DNA of 64,000 bases. It comes from an uncultured Spartobacteria bacterium (lineage in GTDB: Bacteria; Verrucomicrobiota; Verrucomicrobiia; Chthoniobacterales; Chthoniobacteraceae). Positions 28,175-37,493 of the stretch are shown in pieces. The DNA lies in contig CAIRYQ010000120.1 in assembly GCA_903882875.1 (NCBI GenBank), positions 156,365 through 220,364 on the forward strand, written 5' to 3'. Position numbers and translations under genes: made by a program. The notes under the pieces are model-generated. The model made no database searches. It was not told the origin of the DNA and was given only the letters and a program-made list of their open reading frames with translations. Numbering within the stretch: position 1 is the first letter of the stretch; every line of letters starts with the position of its first letter.

Positions 28175-29635
28175 ATGAGCACTCCCGTTTCCATCGTCTG
28201 GTTCCGACAGGATCTGCGGCTTGCGGACAATCCTGCGCTGCACCACGCGCTGAAATGCGGACATCCGGTGCTGCCGGTTTTCATTCATTCGCCCGGTGAA
28301 GAGGAACCGTGGCAGCCTGGCGGTGCGTCGAAATGGTGGCTGCACCAATCGCTCCAAGCACTCGGCGAAACGCTCGCCGCGTGCGGTTCGCGGCTCATCA
28401 TTCGTCGCGGTCCCGCGCTCGATGTCCTCCGCAAGCTCGTGATGGAAACAGGCGCCACCGGGGTGTTTTGGAACCGGCGCTACGAGCCTGCGATCATCGC
28501 GCGGGATGCGAAGGTGAAGGAGGCACTGCGTGGCGATGGACTGGATGTGGAAAGTTTCAACGGCGCACTGCTGCACGAGCCGTGGGAGATTCGGAACAAG
28601 AGCGGCAAGCCGTTCCAGGTCTTCACTCCATTTTGGAAAACGTGCATGGAGCAGGCTGGGACGAACGCGCCCTTGCCCACTCCTGTCACGCTCAACGCAC
28701 CTGCGAAATGGCCGGAGTCGGAATCACTGGGATCGCTGGAACTGGAGCCGAAGATCAAATGGGATGACGGTCTGCGCGACGCTTGGATTCCCGGCGAGGC
28801 AGGCGCGAAGAAGCAGTTGCATGCATTCCTTGCCAACGCGCTCGAAAGTTACGCCGCGATGCGCGACAGGCCCGACATCACCGGCACTTCGCGGCTCTCG
28901 CCGCACTTGCACTTCGGCGAAATCAGCCCGCGCCAAATCTGGAGTGGCCTGCGCACGCTCGCCGCGAAACGCGGCTTGGGCGAGACCGCATGGCGCGGCT
29001 CGAAGCTCCTCACCGAAGTCGGCTGGCGCGAATTTTCGCACCACCTGCTCTACCATTTTCCACACACGCCGACGGAGCCGTTGCGTGCGGAATTCCGCAA
29101 TTTCCCGTGGTGCGACGAACCCGCAATGCTCCACGCATGGCAGCGCGGGCGCACGGGCTTCCCCATCGTGGACGCAGGCATGAGGGAACTGTGGGCGACC
29201 GGATGGATGCACAACCGCGTGCGCATGATCGTCGCGAGTTTTCTTGTGAAGGATCTGCTGCTGCCGTGGCAGGAGGGCGCGCGATGGTTTTGGGACACGC
29301 TCGTGGATGCCGACCTCGCGCAGAACACGCTCGGCTGGCAGTGGACCGCAGGCTGCGGTGCCGATGCCGCGCCTTATTTCCGAATCTTCAATCCCGTGAG
29401 CCAGGGTGAAAAATTCGATCCGCACGGCGACTACGTGCGCCGCTGGTGCCCCGAATTGGCGAATGTGGCGACGGCGTGGATTCACAAGCCGCACGCGGCA
29501 CCGCCGGAGATTCTCCGCACCGCAAGCATCACACTTGGACGCGAATACCCGATGCCGATCGTGGATCACGCCGAGATGCGGATCGTCGCGCTCGATGCCT
29601 TCGCGCAAATCAAATCCACACGGACGGACGGATGA
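28175..29635 (+). CDS. phrB: Deoxyribodipyrimidine photolyase (cryptochrome/photolyase family)
   Basis: A light-driven flavoenzyme that repairs pyrimidine dimers, with 486 residues. The N-terminal antenna-binding domain starts STPVSIVWFRQDLRLADNPA. The FAD domain contains GTSRLSPHLHFGEISPRQIW, the conserved Trp-rich stretch GWREFSHHLLYHFPH, TGFPIVDAGMRELWATGWMH and NRVRMIVASFLVKDLLLPW, ending with LGWQWTAGCGADAAPYFRIF. All of this is typical of class I CPD photolyases; a 6-4 or DASH activity is less likely. It has its own start in the aminotransferase transcript region. Confidence 0.93.
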   Translation: MSTPVSIVWFRQDLRLADNPALHHALKCGHPVLPVFIHSPGEEEPWQPGGASKWWLHQSLQALGETLAACGSRLIIRRGPALDVLRKLVMETGATGVFWNRRYEPAIIARDAKVKEALRGDGLDVESFNGALLHEPWEIRNKSGKPFQVFTPFWKTCMEQAGTNAPLPTPVTLNAPAKWPESESLGSLELEPKIKWDDGLRDAWIPGEAGAKKQLHAFLANALESYAAMRDRPDITGTSRLSPHLHFGEISPRQIWSGLRTLAAKRGLGETAWRGSKLLTEVGWREFSHHLLYHFPHTPTEPLRAEFRNFPWCDEPAMLHAWQRGRTGFPIVDAGMRELWATGWMHNRVRMIVASFLVKDLLLPWQEGARWFWDTLVDADLAQNTLGWQWTAGCGADAAPYFRIFNPVSQGEKFDPHGDYVRRWCPELANVATAWIHKPHAAPPEILRTASITLGREYPMPIVDHAEMRIVALDAFAQIKSTRTDG

Positions 29636-29723
29636 GTGCGGCAAATTCCGCACAGTCTTCGGCAAGAACAGCCTGATGCTCCGCAGTCCCGAAATGGTTA
29701 ATCATGCCACAGCCATTCCCCGC

Positions 29724-30983
29724 ATGAAACGAGCGCTCCCCCTTTTTCTCCCGCTGCTTCTCGCCGTCGCACGCGCCGAGGATTTCCAAGGCGCGGACCA
29801 TCCGCTCGAATACGATCACGAGCCGATCAGTTACTCGTCGAGCCAGCCGCACGATGCCGTATCGGCCGTGCAGCAGAAGATCCTCAGCGGCGAACTGAAG
29901 CTGAAGTGGGATGAGAAATTCGGCTGGCTGCCGGCGCTGCTCGACGCATTTGGCGCGAAGAAATCCTCGCAGGTGCTCGTGATGTCGAAGACCTCGCTCC
30001 AGCGCCGCTACATCACGCCGGACAATCCGCGCTCCGTCTTTTTCGCCGACGACATCTACATCGGCTACATCCCCGGCGCGCCCGTGATGGAAATCTCATC
30101 CGTGGATTCGCAACTCGGCGGGACATTCTATTTCATCGAGCAGGAGCAGGTGCGGAAGCCGAAGTTCACGCGCAGCAACGACTGCCTCTCGTGCCACGGT
30201 GGGCAGCGCACGCTCGGCGTGCCCGGCCATTTCGTGCGCAGTGTGCCGACCGATGCGAGCGGCGAAATGATCACGCTGGAGGAAGTGCGCGACATCACGC
30301 AATGCACGCCGCTGAAGGATCGCTGGGGCGGCTACTACGTCACCGGCAAAAGCGGCTCGCAGTTCCACCGCGGCAATCTCATCGGTGAAAAGGACATCGA
30401 GCACTTCAAGCGCGAGCCGTCCTTCAAGAGCAATCTCACCGACCTCTCACCGTTCTTCGACACCTCGAAATACCACGGCAGCGGCAGCGACATCGTTGCG
30501 CTGATGGTGCTCGAGCATCAGGCGCACATGCACAACTACGTCGCGCGCCTCAACGTCGAGGCGAGGCAGATGCTCTCCGCCTACGGCCACGTGCGCTACA
30601 TCCGCTCACAGGTGGACGCCTTCCTGCGCTACCTGCTCTTCACCGAGGAATTCCCGCTCTCGGGAAAAATCGAAGGCAATCCCGACTTCCTCCGCGACTT
30701 CGAGGCGCACGCCATCCGCGACTCGAAAGGCCTCAGCCTGCGCGAACTCGACTGCAAGACGCGCCTCTTCAAATACCCGTGCAGCTTTCTCATCTACTCG
30801 CCGTCGTTCGACGCCATCGAGCCGCAGATCAAGGAGGTCATCCTGCGCAAGCTCCACGACATCCTCACCGGGAAAAATGACGAGGCGCAATTCGCACGGC
30901 TCACGCCCGAGGATCGCAAGGCCATCCTCGAAATCCTACTCGATACGAAGAAGAACCTGCCCGACTACTGGCGGAAATCGTGA
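29724..30983 (+). CDS. Exported protein with a single haem-type CxxCH motif, unknown family
   Basis: A 419-residue protein from the ATG at 29724, with a signal peptide ALPLFLPLLLAVARA. A single CLSCHGG motif lies near residue 155 in FTRSNDCLSCHGGQRTLGVP, as in c-type cytochromes, but it is embedded in a larger soluble protein rather than in a short cytochrome fold. Later His-rich helices (MVLEHQAHMHNYVARLNVE) might provide ligands. I know of similar conserved proteins in PVC bacteria but no function. A periplasmic redox role is inferred only from the haem motif. Confidence 0.75.
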   Translation: MKRALPLFLPLLLAVARAEDFQGADHPLEYDHEPISYSSSQPHDAVSAVQQKILSGELKLKWDEKFGWLPALLDAFGAKKSSQVLVMSKTSLQRRYITPDNPRSVFFADDIYIGYIPGAPVMEISSVDSQLGGTFYFIEQEQVRKPKFTRSNDCLSCHGGQRTLGVPGHFVRSVPTDASGEMITLEEVRDITQCTPLKDRWGGYYVTGKSGSQFHRGNLIGEKDIEHFKREPSFKSNLTDLSPFFDTSKYHGSGSDIVALMVLEHQAHMHNYVARLNVEARQMLSAYGHVRYIRSQVDAFLRYLLFTEEFPLSGKIEGNPDFLRDFEAHAIRDSKGLSLRELDCKTRLFKYPCSFLIYSPSFDAIEPQIKEVILRKLHDILTGKNDEAQFARLTPEDRKAILEILLDTKKNLPDYWRKS

Positions 30984-30993
30984 CTGCGGCGGC

Positions 30994-31902
30994 TCAATGC
31001 TTGTGCCCGTGCCCGTGCTCCCACCGCGAGAGCGACTCATCGTGGAAATGCCGGCGCTTGCGCAACTGACCGAGCAGCCCGTAACGCGGGCCGAATGCCC
31101 ACGCGGCGAGGAAGCAGACACCAAGCACGAGCACGATCGCCGCACCGCTTGGGATTTTTTCAAAACGGTATGAGAGCACGAGCCCGAGCACGGAACCGGC
31201 GGTGCCGAGCGCAGCGCCGCCCCACAGCATCGTGCTGAAATTATCCGTGAGCAGGTAGAGCGTCGCCGCGGGCGCGACGAGCAGCCCTAGCATGAGAATC
31301 ACGCCCACCGCCTGCGCGCTGCTGATCATCGCCAGCACGCTCGCGGCGATCAGGAGCACATGCAGCGCGTCCACTTTCACGCCCTGGCTGCGCGCGACCA
31401 TCGGATCGAAAAGCGTGAGCACGAGCGGGCGCAGCACGAGCAGCAGGCCGGGCACGACAGCGAGCGTCACGGCGTACGCGATCCACAGATCCGCGTCGCC
31501 GATGCCGAGGATGTCGCCGAAGAGCCAGTGCTTCAGATCCACGGGCGTCGGCACAAACTGCAGCAGCACCACACCCGCGCTGAATGCGACGGTGTAGAGA
31601 ATCGCGAGCGAAGCGTCCTCCTTCAGCCGCGACGTGCGCGCGAGAAGCATCGCGCCGAGCGCGACGAGAAATGCCGCGGTGATCCCGCCGAGAAAAAGTC
31701 CCGACGCGCTGAGACCTCCCGCGACGAGCAGGCCGAGCGCGAGCCCCGGCAGCATCGAGTGGCTGAGCGCATCGGCCATGAGCGACATGCGGCGCAGAAC
31801 GATGAACGTGCCGAGGAAGCCGTTCGTGAACCCTATGAGCGCGCCGCCGACGAGGGCACGCCGCATGAATTCGTGGCTCCAGAGGTCGTTGAAAAAGTTC
31901 AT
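30994..31902 (-). CDS. Zinc/manganese ABC transporter permease
   Basis: A 302-residue membrane protein of the ABC-3 (ZnuB/MntB) family with about eight or nine hydrophobic segments. It starts LVGGALIGFTNGFLGTFIVL, followed by RRMSLMADALSHSMLPGLAL, the conserved coupling region of the family. The C-terminus ends in a His-rich tail (EHGHGHKH) that may bind zinc at the cytoplasmic side. It is the last gene of a four-gene operon: binding protein, small anchored protein, ATPase, permease. Zn and Mn cannot be told apart from sequence; the His tail favours Zn. Confidence 0.9.
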   Translation of the reverse strand: MNFFNDLWSHEFMRRALVGGALIGFTNGFLGTFIVLRRMSLMADALSHSMLPGLALGLLVAGGLSASGLFLGGITAAFLVALGAMLLARTSRLKEDASLAILYTVAFSAGVVLLQFVPTPVDLKHWLFGDILGIGDADLWIAYAVTLAVVPGLLLVLRPLVLTLFDPMVARSQGVKVDALHVLLIAASVLAMISSAQAVGVILMLGLLVAPAATLYLLTDNFSTMLWGGAALGTAGSVLGLVLSYRFEKIPSGAAIVLVLGVCFLAAWAFGPRYGLLGQLRKRRHFHDESLSRWEHGHGHKH

Positions 31903-31905
31903 GGT

Positions 31906-32655
31906 TCAGACGGCGTGCCCGTGATCCACGCCCGCGAAGACGCGCGTCGTGTAGGCGCGCTGGATATTCTCCTCTGTGAACACCTGCGCGGTCGGCCCCG
32001 CTGCGATCATCTCACCGTTGAGCAGCACGACCCGATCGAAAATGAGCGGCACCGTCGCGAGGTCGTGGTGCGAGACGAGCAGTAGTTTGCCCGCCTGCCG
32101 CAGCGTTCGGAAAGTCGCGCGCAGCGTGTCCTGGTTCGGCTTGTCGAGGCCGGCGAATGGCTCGTCCAGCAGCAGCACATGCGCCTCCTGCGCGAGCGCA
32201 CGCGCGAGGAAAGCGCGCTGCTGCTGGCCGCCGCTGAGTGCGCTGATCTGGCGATCCTGCAGCGGCTCAAGGCTCATCGCGGTGATCGCGGCATCCACGG
32301 CCGCATCGTCCGTTGCGCGGTATTTTTTCCACCAGCCGAGGCGCAGGTAGCGGCCCATCTCCACGAGACCGCGCACGGTCGTGGGGAAGTCCCAGTCAAT
32401 CTGCCCGCGCTGCGGCAGGTAAGCGATGTCGGGCGTCGCGCCGCGCACTTCGCGTCCGTGGAAATGGATCGTGCCGGTCTCGCGTCCGAGCAGTCCGGCG
32501 AGCGTCTTCAGCAGCGTCGTCTTGCCCGCGCCGTTCGGCCCGAGCAGTCCGACACACTGCCCGCAGCTCACCTCAAAACCGATGTGATGCAGCGCCGGGA
32601 TGCGCCGGTAACTCACCGTGAGGTCCGCAATCTTGAGCGCGTGATCGTGCTTCAT
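31906..32655 (-). CDS. Zinc/manganese ABC transporter ATPase
   Basis: A 249-residue nucleotide-binding subunit from the ATG at 32655. Walker A is GLLGPNGAGKTTLLKTLAG, the Q-loop region is IAYLPQRGQIDWDFP, the signature is ALSGGQQQRAFLARALAQEA, Walker B is HVLLLDEPFAGLD, and the switch His is in LLVSHHDLATV. The QRGQIDWDFP wording is typical of the Mn/Zn family. The start overlaps the stop of the upstream 140-aa gene by 4 bp, and its stop lies 3 bp before the permease ATG. Confidence 0.94.
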   Translation of the reverse strand: MKHDHALKIADLTVSYRRIPALHHIGFEVSCGQCVGLLGPNGAGKTTLLKTLAGLLGRETGTIHFHGREVRGATPDIAYLPQRGQIDWDFPTTVRGLVEMGRYLRLGWWKKYRATDDAAVDAAITAMSLEPLQDRQISALSGGQQQRAFLARALAQEAHVLLLDEPFAGLDKPNQDTLRATFRTLRQAGKLLLVSHHDLATVPLIFDRVVLLNGEMIAAGPTAQVFTEENIQRAYTTRVFAGVDHGHAV

Positions 32656-33074
32656 TTGAAAGTGAGGACATCGTCCGCGCTCGCATCGCCCCACACGGTG
32701 CGATCGTGGTCCGTGCCGTCGGGCGCAGTGAGCCGCACACGCATCGCTGCACTGCGCGTCCCCTCGGGCCATGCGATGATCACATGCAGTTCAACGCCTT
32801 CCTTGGGCCACGGGATCTCGCAGGAGAAATTTTCCTGAACCGCAGGCATCAACTGGTGCCATACATCGCGTCCGAGATGCTGAAACACCACGCGCAGCGG
32901 CGGGGTGGAAAACAGGAGCCGCACCTCCACCTTCGCATTCTCAGGCTGCTGCCTCGCGGGCTGCTGCACCGCGCGTGCGGACGCCGCCGGATGCGTGATG
33001 CGCCACAGCAGCGGCGCGAGCGCGAGCAGTGCGACGAATGCCAAAAGGGCACGCAGGATCGGCGAGCCACGCAT
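32652..33074 (-). CDS. Membrane-anchored protein of unknown function in the metal transporter operon
   Basis: A 140-residue protein with one N-terminal membrane segment (ILRALLAFVALLALAPLLWR) and a beta-rich extracytoplasmic part: VEVRLLFSTPPLRVVFQHLG, VELHVIIAWPEGTRSAAMRV and RLTAPDGTDHDRTVWGDASA. No metal-binding Cys or His cluster is seen. It sits immediately after the binding-protein stop and overlaps the ATPase start by 4 bp, so it is firmly part of the operon, yet it is not a standard component of ZnuABC-type systems. An assembly or docking role is only a guess. Confidence 0.75.
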   Translation of the reverse strand: MRGSPILRALLAFVALLALAPLLWRITHPAASARAVQQPARQQPENAKVEVRLLFSTPPLRVVFQHLGRDVWHQLMPAVQENFSCEIPWPKEGVELHVIIAWPEGTRSAAMRVRLTAPDGTDHDRTVWGDASADDVLTFK

Positions 33075-33914
33075 CTATTTCAGAGCCTCCACGATGGTTG
33101 TGACGTTGTGGCGGAACATCGCCTCGATCGTGTCGTTCGGCTTCGCACCGAGCCCGTCGGCCAGGAGACTGCCGCCGATTTTCACCCCCGTCTCGCGAGT
33201 GATTTGAGCAATCACCTTCGGATTCTCGGTGTCCTCGGAAAAAATCGCCTTCACGCCCTGCGCGCGGATCACGCCGATGATTTCCGCGACCTTCCTGCCG
33301 CCCGGCTGATCATTCTTCGTGATGCCCGCGATGGGATAGACCTCGAATCCAAACTCCTTCGCAAAGCCGCCGAATGAATCGTGGTTCGTCACGAGCTTGC
33401 GCCGATCGCGCGGAAGCTCCGCGACTTTCGCCTTCACCCACTTCTCGAGTTTTTCGAGACGCTCGGTGTAGTCTGCTGCATTTGCGGAAAACTGCTCGCG
33501 CAATGCGGGACGTTGGCGGATCAGTTCATCGCGCACGATGCGCGTCGCCCGCGTGATGTTGCCGATCGTGTGCCACCAGTGCGGATCTTCCGCCGCGCCC
33601 GGAAGCTGCGCACCGATTTCGAGCAGCACGGATTTTCCACCCGCCGCTTCACGCAGCTTTTCGACGTAGCCCTCGATGTGGCGCGATGAAACGAGGATCA
33701 GTTCCGACGATGCGACTGCTTCCAGATCCGCCGGCCTCGGACTGAACTCGTGAGGATCCACGCCGGGCTTCACATGTCCCGTCACGTCCACTTTTTCACC
33801 GCCCACCTCGCGCACGATCTCCGTGAGCACTGTCGAGAACGACGACACACGCAGCCGGGCTTCATCCGCACGCGCGCACGCGATCAGGAGGAGGAAAAGG
33901 CCGAGCAGTTTCAT
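33075..33914 (-). CDS. Zinc/manganese ABC transporter substrate-binding protein
   Basis: A 279-residue cluster A-I (ZnuA/TroA-like) binding protein from the ATG at 33914, with signal peptide LLGLFLLLIACARA. The metal ligands fit: His in KPGVDPHEFSP, His in DPHWWHTIGNI, His in LVTNHDSFGGFAKEFGF, and the acidic ligand in IFSEDTENP. The acidic His-rich loop of many ZnuA proteins is missing, so Mn is also possible. No lipobox is clear. It is the first gene of the transport operon and divergent from an oxidoreductase gene. No Zur or MntR box was recognised. Confidence 0.9.
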   Translation of the reverse strand: MKLLGLFLLLIACARADEARLRVSSFSTVLTEIVREVGGEKVDVTGHVKPGVDPHEFSPRPADLEAVASSELILVSSRHIEGYVEKLREAAGGKSVLLEIGAQLPGAAEDPHWWHTIGNITRATRIVRDELIRQRPALREQFSANAADYTERLEKLEKWVKAKVAELPRDRRKLVTNHDSFGGFAKEFGFEVYPIAGITKNDQPGGRKVAEIIGVIRAQGVKAIFSEDTENPKVIAQITRETGVKIGGSLLADGLGAKPNDTIEAMFRHNVTTIVEALK

Positions 33915-34064
33915 TTCCGCACGGATTATCCGAGGCGCACGGGTGTGCCAAGTGAATGTGGGGCCGACAATCTGATCAGGCATGTCGGAACTCGGCCCAA
34001 AGCAAACGCCCGCGCGCGACTTTTCTCCACGCAGTCTCCGCAACTCCGAACCCCATCCGCACCC

Positions 34065-35348
34065 ATGAACATCACCCGCCGTTCCGCACTCAAGTCCACC
34101 GCCGTCCTCGCCGCAGGCGCGGCGCTTTCACGAATCCCAAATCTCCGCGCAACCGATGCCGCGGGTCGCAAGCTGCGCGTCGCCGTGGTCGCCCTCGGGC
34201 GCGGGCTCGGGCATGTGCAGGCGCTGCTCACGCTGCCGGATGTCGAGATCACCTACATCGCCGAGGTGGATCCGAAGCGCCTCGCGAGCGGCGCGAAGAC
34301 GATCTCCGCCAAGCAGTCGAGCATCTGCGAGGCCGTCACCGATTTCCGCCGCATTCTCGACGACAAGACGGTGGACGCAGTCTTCATCGCGACGCCGAAT
34401 TTCTGGCACACGCCCGCCGCGCTGCTCGCGATGCAGGCTGGCAAGCACGTCTATGTCGAGAAGCCCGGCAGCCAGAACCCGCACGAGGCGGAGATGATTG
34501 TCGCCGCGCAGAAAAAATACGGGCGCGTCGTGCAGATGGGCAACCAGCGCCGCACCTGGATGAAGGAAGCCATCGAGGCGCTCCACGGGGGAGCGATCGG
34601 CAGCACGAAATTTGGCCGCGCATTTTACTACAACAAACGCGGCGCGATCGGCAAAGGCGCGCTCAAGGCCGCCGATGATCTCGACTGGAATCTCTGGCAG
34701 GGCCCCGTGCCGGATGACGCGCAGCACAACATCAAGGAATACGCGCACTACGACTGGCATTGGCTCTGGCATTGGGGCAACGGCGAACTCGGCAACAACG
34801 GCATCCACACGCTCGACATCCTGCGCTGGGGCCTGCAGGCGGAATACGCCGAGCGCATCACCTACCTCGGCAACCGCTATTGGTACGAAGACAAGCAGGA
34901 GACGCCCGACACCGGCACCGCGATTTACGACTTTGGAAAAAAAGGCGGATGCGAGTGGGTGCAAAGCAGTTGCCACCCGCGCAACGCGGAGAAGCCGCTC
35001 GCCGAGATCGTCTTCTACGGCGAAGGCGGCACCATGGCCATCAGCCGCGACTCATGGATCATCTTTGATCCGAATGGAAAAGAGACTGGCAAAGGCAAGG
35101 GCAAGGGCGGCGGTGACGCCGCGCACATTGGCAATTTCATCGAAGCCATCCGCGGCAATGCGAAGCTCAACTCACCCATCGAGGAAGGCCAGAAGAGCAC
35201 GATGATGTGCCACCTCGGAAACATCGCCTACCGCACGAACACCATCGTCCGCTGCGACCCCGCGACTGGAAAAATGATCGGCAATCCCGAGGGTGAAAAG
35301 CTCTGGCAGCGCCGTGAGTATCGCAAGGGCTTCGAGCCGAAAATTTGA
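34065..35348 (+). CDS. Gfo/Idh/MocA family oxidoreductase with Tat leader
   Basis: A 427-residue enzyme from the ATG at 34065. The twin-arginine leader NITRRSALKSTAVLAAGAAL suggests export with bound cofactor. The Rossmann part is VAVVALGRGLGHVQALLTLP, and the family EKP is in HVYVEKPGSQNPHEAEM. The C-terminal dimerisation part includes WHWGNGELGNNGIHTLDILR, a common PVC form. A Gly/Lys stretch (GKGKGKGGGD) near 345 is an unusual flexible loop. The substrate is unknown, likely a sugar or polyol. Confidence 0.9.
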   Translation: MNITRRSALKSTAVLAAGAALSRIPNLRATDAAGRKLRVAVVALGRGLGHVQALLTLPDVEITYIAEVDPKRLASGAKTISAKQSSICEAVTDFRRILDDKTVDAVFIATPNFWHTPAALLAMQAGKHVYVEKPGSQNPHEAEMIVAAQKKYGRVVQMGNQRRTWMKEAIEALHGGAIGSTKFGRAFYYNKRGAIGKGALKAADDLDWNLWQGPVPDDAQHNIKEYAHYDWHWLWHWGNGELGNNGIHTLDILRWGLQAEYAERITYLGNRYWYEDKQETPDTGTAIYDFGKKGGCEWVQSSCHPRNAEKPLAEIVFYGEGGTMAISRDSWIIFDPNGKETGKGKGKGGGDAAHIGNFIEAIRGNAKLNSPIEEGQKSTMMCHLGNIAYRTNTIVRCDPATGKMIGNPEGEKLWQRREYRKGFEPKI

Positions 35349-35408
35349 CGGGCATGTTCTGCGGAGCTTGTCGTCCTGCGCGAAGAACGCGTCCTGAAAG
35401 GCGATGCG

Positions 35409-35708
35409 TCAGTATTGAAATCCCTGCTCGCTGACACGCACCGAATCCAGCCCGACCGAGACCCAAACTTCCTTTCCGTCAGTCGCAGCAAAATGCATTT
35501 CCCAATCACATCCTGAGAACGTCCGCGCGACGGTAGCCGAGAGACAGTAGTAGTCCACATGCCGCGCTTCGAGGGCTTCCATGGCTTTCTTGTGAGCGTT
35601 CACCAGTGAAATGGACGGCTTTTCATTTGGTTTCCAAGCGATGTGCCTCGCATAGCAGAGGCAGACGAACGTGAGCGACAACAGGACGACGGTGATGCGA
35701 GTTTTCAT
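35409..35708 (-). CDS. Small exported protein of unknown function
   Basis: A 99-residue protein with a signal peptide (ITVVLLSLTFVCLCYA) and a mature part with VDYYCLSATVARTFSGCDW and VWVSVGLDSVRVSEQGF. There are two Cys in the mature part, possibly a disulphide. No family is recognised. It lies alone between the oxidoreductase and the htrA gene, on the opposite strand. Confidence 0.65.
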   Translation of the reverse strand: MKTRITVVLLSLTFVCLCYARHIAWKPNEKPSISLVNAHKKAMEALEARHVDYYCLSATVARTFSGCDWEMHFAATDGKEVWVSVGLDSVRVSEQGFQY

Positions 35709-35814
35709 AATGGTGATGAGGTGCCTTTCGAGTTCCAACGTCGCGCCTTTCGCCGCGCAAGTTGTCACACCATTGTGAAACCGTTGTAGATTCTCTGTCC
35801 CCACGCGGCACTCG

Positions 35815-35843
35815 GGAACTTCGCGGGAAAATGAAATATCGCA
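35815..35843 (+). promoter_or_regulatory. Possible ECF/sigma-E-type promoter of htrA
   Basis: GGAACTT at 35815 and TCGCA at 35839 are separated by 17 bp, close to the sigma-E consensus (GGAACTT, then TCTGA/TCAAA) and ~112 bp upstream of a DegP/HtrA gene, the classic sigma-E target. The -10 part is weak, so this is a candidate only. The 35709-35954 gap holds no gene. Confidence 0.35.
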
Positions 35844-35954
35844 GACAAAATGCGGCGTGCGTTCCGCTTTGCCCTCGACTGAACTGACAGGCTGGCCCGC
35901 CGATTTTCGCATTGAACGCGCACGGTGGCCGGTTGTCACACTGCCACACACCAC

Positions 35955-37475
35955 ATGAAACTACGCCCTCTGCTCCAACCGCTCCGACTCACCCTGCTTG
36001 CGACATTCGCATTCTCCGCGCTCGCATTTGCGGAGAACAAGCTGCCGGACATCGCCGTGGATGCCACGCCGCTCGAACGCACACATGAGAACAGCTATGC
36101 TCCCATCGTGGAGAAAGTGTCGCCGAGCGTGGTCACCATTTCGATCAGCAAGAATATGCGTGTCGGCGCACGCGGCCAGGGCGGCGGCAATCCGCTGATG
36201 GACGATCCCTTCTTCCGCAAATTTTTCGGCGTCCCGGACGACGAGCCTCGCAACGGACAGGATAGCGGCAAGGACTCCGGCACCGGCCGCAAGCGCCAGA
36301 TGCCCGTGGGCCTCGGCAGCGGCGTCATCGTGAGCAAAGACGGCTACATCATCACGAACAACCACGTCGTCGAGCAGGCCGATGAAATCACCGTGACGCT
36401 CCACGACGGAAAGACCGAACTGAAGGCGAAGAAGATCGGCGCGGATGCCGGCAGCGACATCGCCGTGATCAAAGTCGAGGCCAAGGATATGAAGGCGATC
36501 ACCTTTGCCGACAGCGACAAGATCAAGGTGGGCGACAACGCGCTCGCGATCGGCAATCCGTTTGCGTTGCGGCAGACGGTGACGAAGGGAATCATCTCCG
36601 CGGTCGGACGCAATCAGACGGGCATCTCGGAGTTTGGAAATTTCATCCAGACCGATGCGTCCATCAATCCCGGCAACTCCGGCGGCGCGCTCGTGGACGC
36701 GCTCGGACGCCTCGTGGGAATCAACTCCGCCATCTTCAGCCAGAGCGGCGGCAACATGGGCATCGGCTTCGCGGTCCCCTCGAACCAGGCCCGCAGCGTG
36801 ATGGAGAGCCTCATCAAATTCGGCAAGGTGCAGCGCGGCTTCCTCGGCATCCAGATGCAGCCGCTCGACGACAAGCTCGCGAAGGAATTCAAGGCGCCGG
36901 ACAAGGACGGCATCCTCGTCGCGGAAGTCGTGCAAGGCGGCGGCGCGGAAAAGGCCGGCGTGAAAAGCGGCGACGTGATCATCAAGCTGAACGGCCAGCG
37001 GCCCGACGACATCGCGGCATTCCGCAACACGGTCGCGAACATGATGCCCGGCACAAAGGTCGAACTGGAAATTTACCGCAACGGAAAACCGCAGACCATC
37101 TCCGTCACGCTCGTCGAACGCCCCACGAACGGCGTGGCCCTCGGGAATCCCGGCGCTCCCTCCCCTGCTCCCGTGAAAGTCCCCGACGTGCTCGACGGCG
37201 TGACCGTCGCGGATCTGAACGCGGAACTCCGCAAGCGATTCGGCATCGGCGAGGATGTGAAGGGCGCGCTCATCACGCAGGTGAATCCCGACTCCGCCTG
37301 CGCCGACGCCGACGTGCGCGCGGGCGATGTCATCGTGGACATTGACGGAAAGCGAGTCGCCACCTCCGACGAAGCCGTGAAGCTCAGCGAGGAAGTGAAG
37401 ACGAAGTCCTCCGTGCGCCTGCGCATCAGCCGCAAGGGCGCGACGCAATTCGTCGTCGTCGAGGAGCGCAAGTAG
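35955..37475 (+). CDS. degP: Periplasmic serine protease/chaperone of the HtrA/DegP family
   Basis: A 506-residue envelope quality-control protease with a signal peptide ending at about FAENK. The trypsin-like domain has the triad His137 (ITNNHVVEQ), Asp168 (AGSDIAVIK) and Ser242 (INPGNSGGALVD). The Q-rich loop and a short insert NGQDSGKDSGTGRKRQ precede it. Two PDZ domains follow: GFLGIQMQPLDDKLAKEF with GVKSGDVIIKLNGQRP, and a second with VRAGDVIVDIDGKRV. This is the full DegP layout. It stands alone, with a possible stress promoter upstream. Confidence 0.95.
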   Translation: MKLRPLLQPLRLTLLATFAFSALAFAENKLPDIAVDATPLERTHENSYAPIVEKVSPSVVTISISKNMRVGARGQGGGNPLMDDPFFRKFFGVPDDEPRNGQDSGKDSGTGRKRQMPVGLGSGVIVSKDGYIITNNHVVEQADEITVTLHDGKTELKAKKIGADAGSDIAVIKVEAKDMKAITFADSDKIKVGDNALAIGNPFALRQTVTKGIISAVGRNQTGISEFGNFIQTDASINPGNSGGALVDALGRLVGINSAIFSQSGGNMGIGFAVPSNQARSVMESLIKFGKVQRGFLGIQMQPLDDKLAKEFKAPDKDGILVAEVVQGGGAEKAGVKSGDVIIKLNGQRPDDIAAFRNTVANMMPGTKVELEIYRNGKPQTISVTLVERPTNGVALGNPGAPSPAPVKVPDVLDGVTVADLNAELRKRFGIGEDVKGALITQVNPDSACADADVRAGDVIVDIDGKRVATSDEAVKLSEEVKTKSSVRLRISRKGATQFVVVEERK

Positions 37476-37493
37476 CGGAGCGATCGCTCCGGC

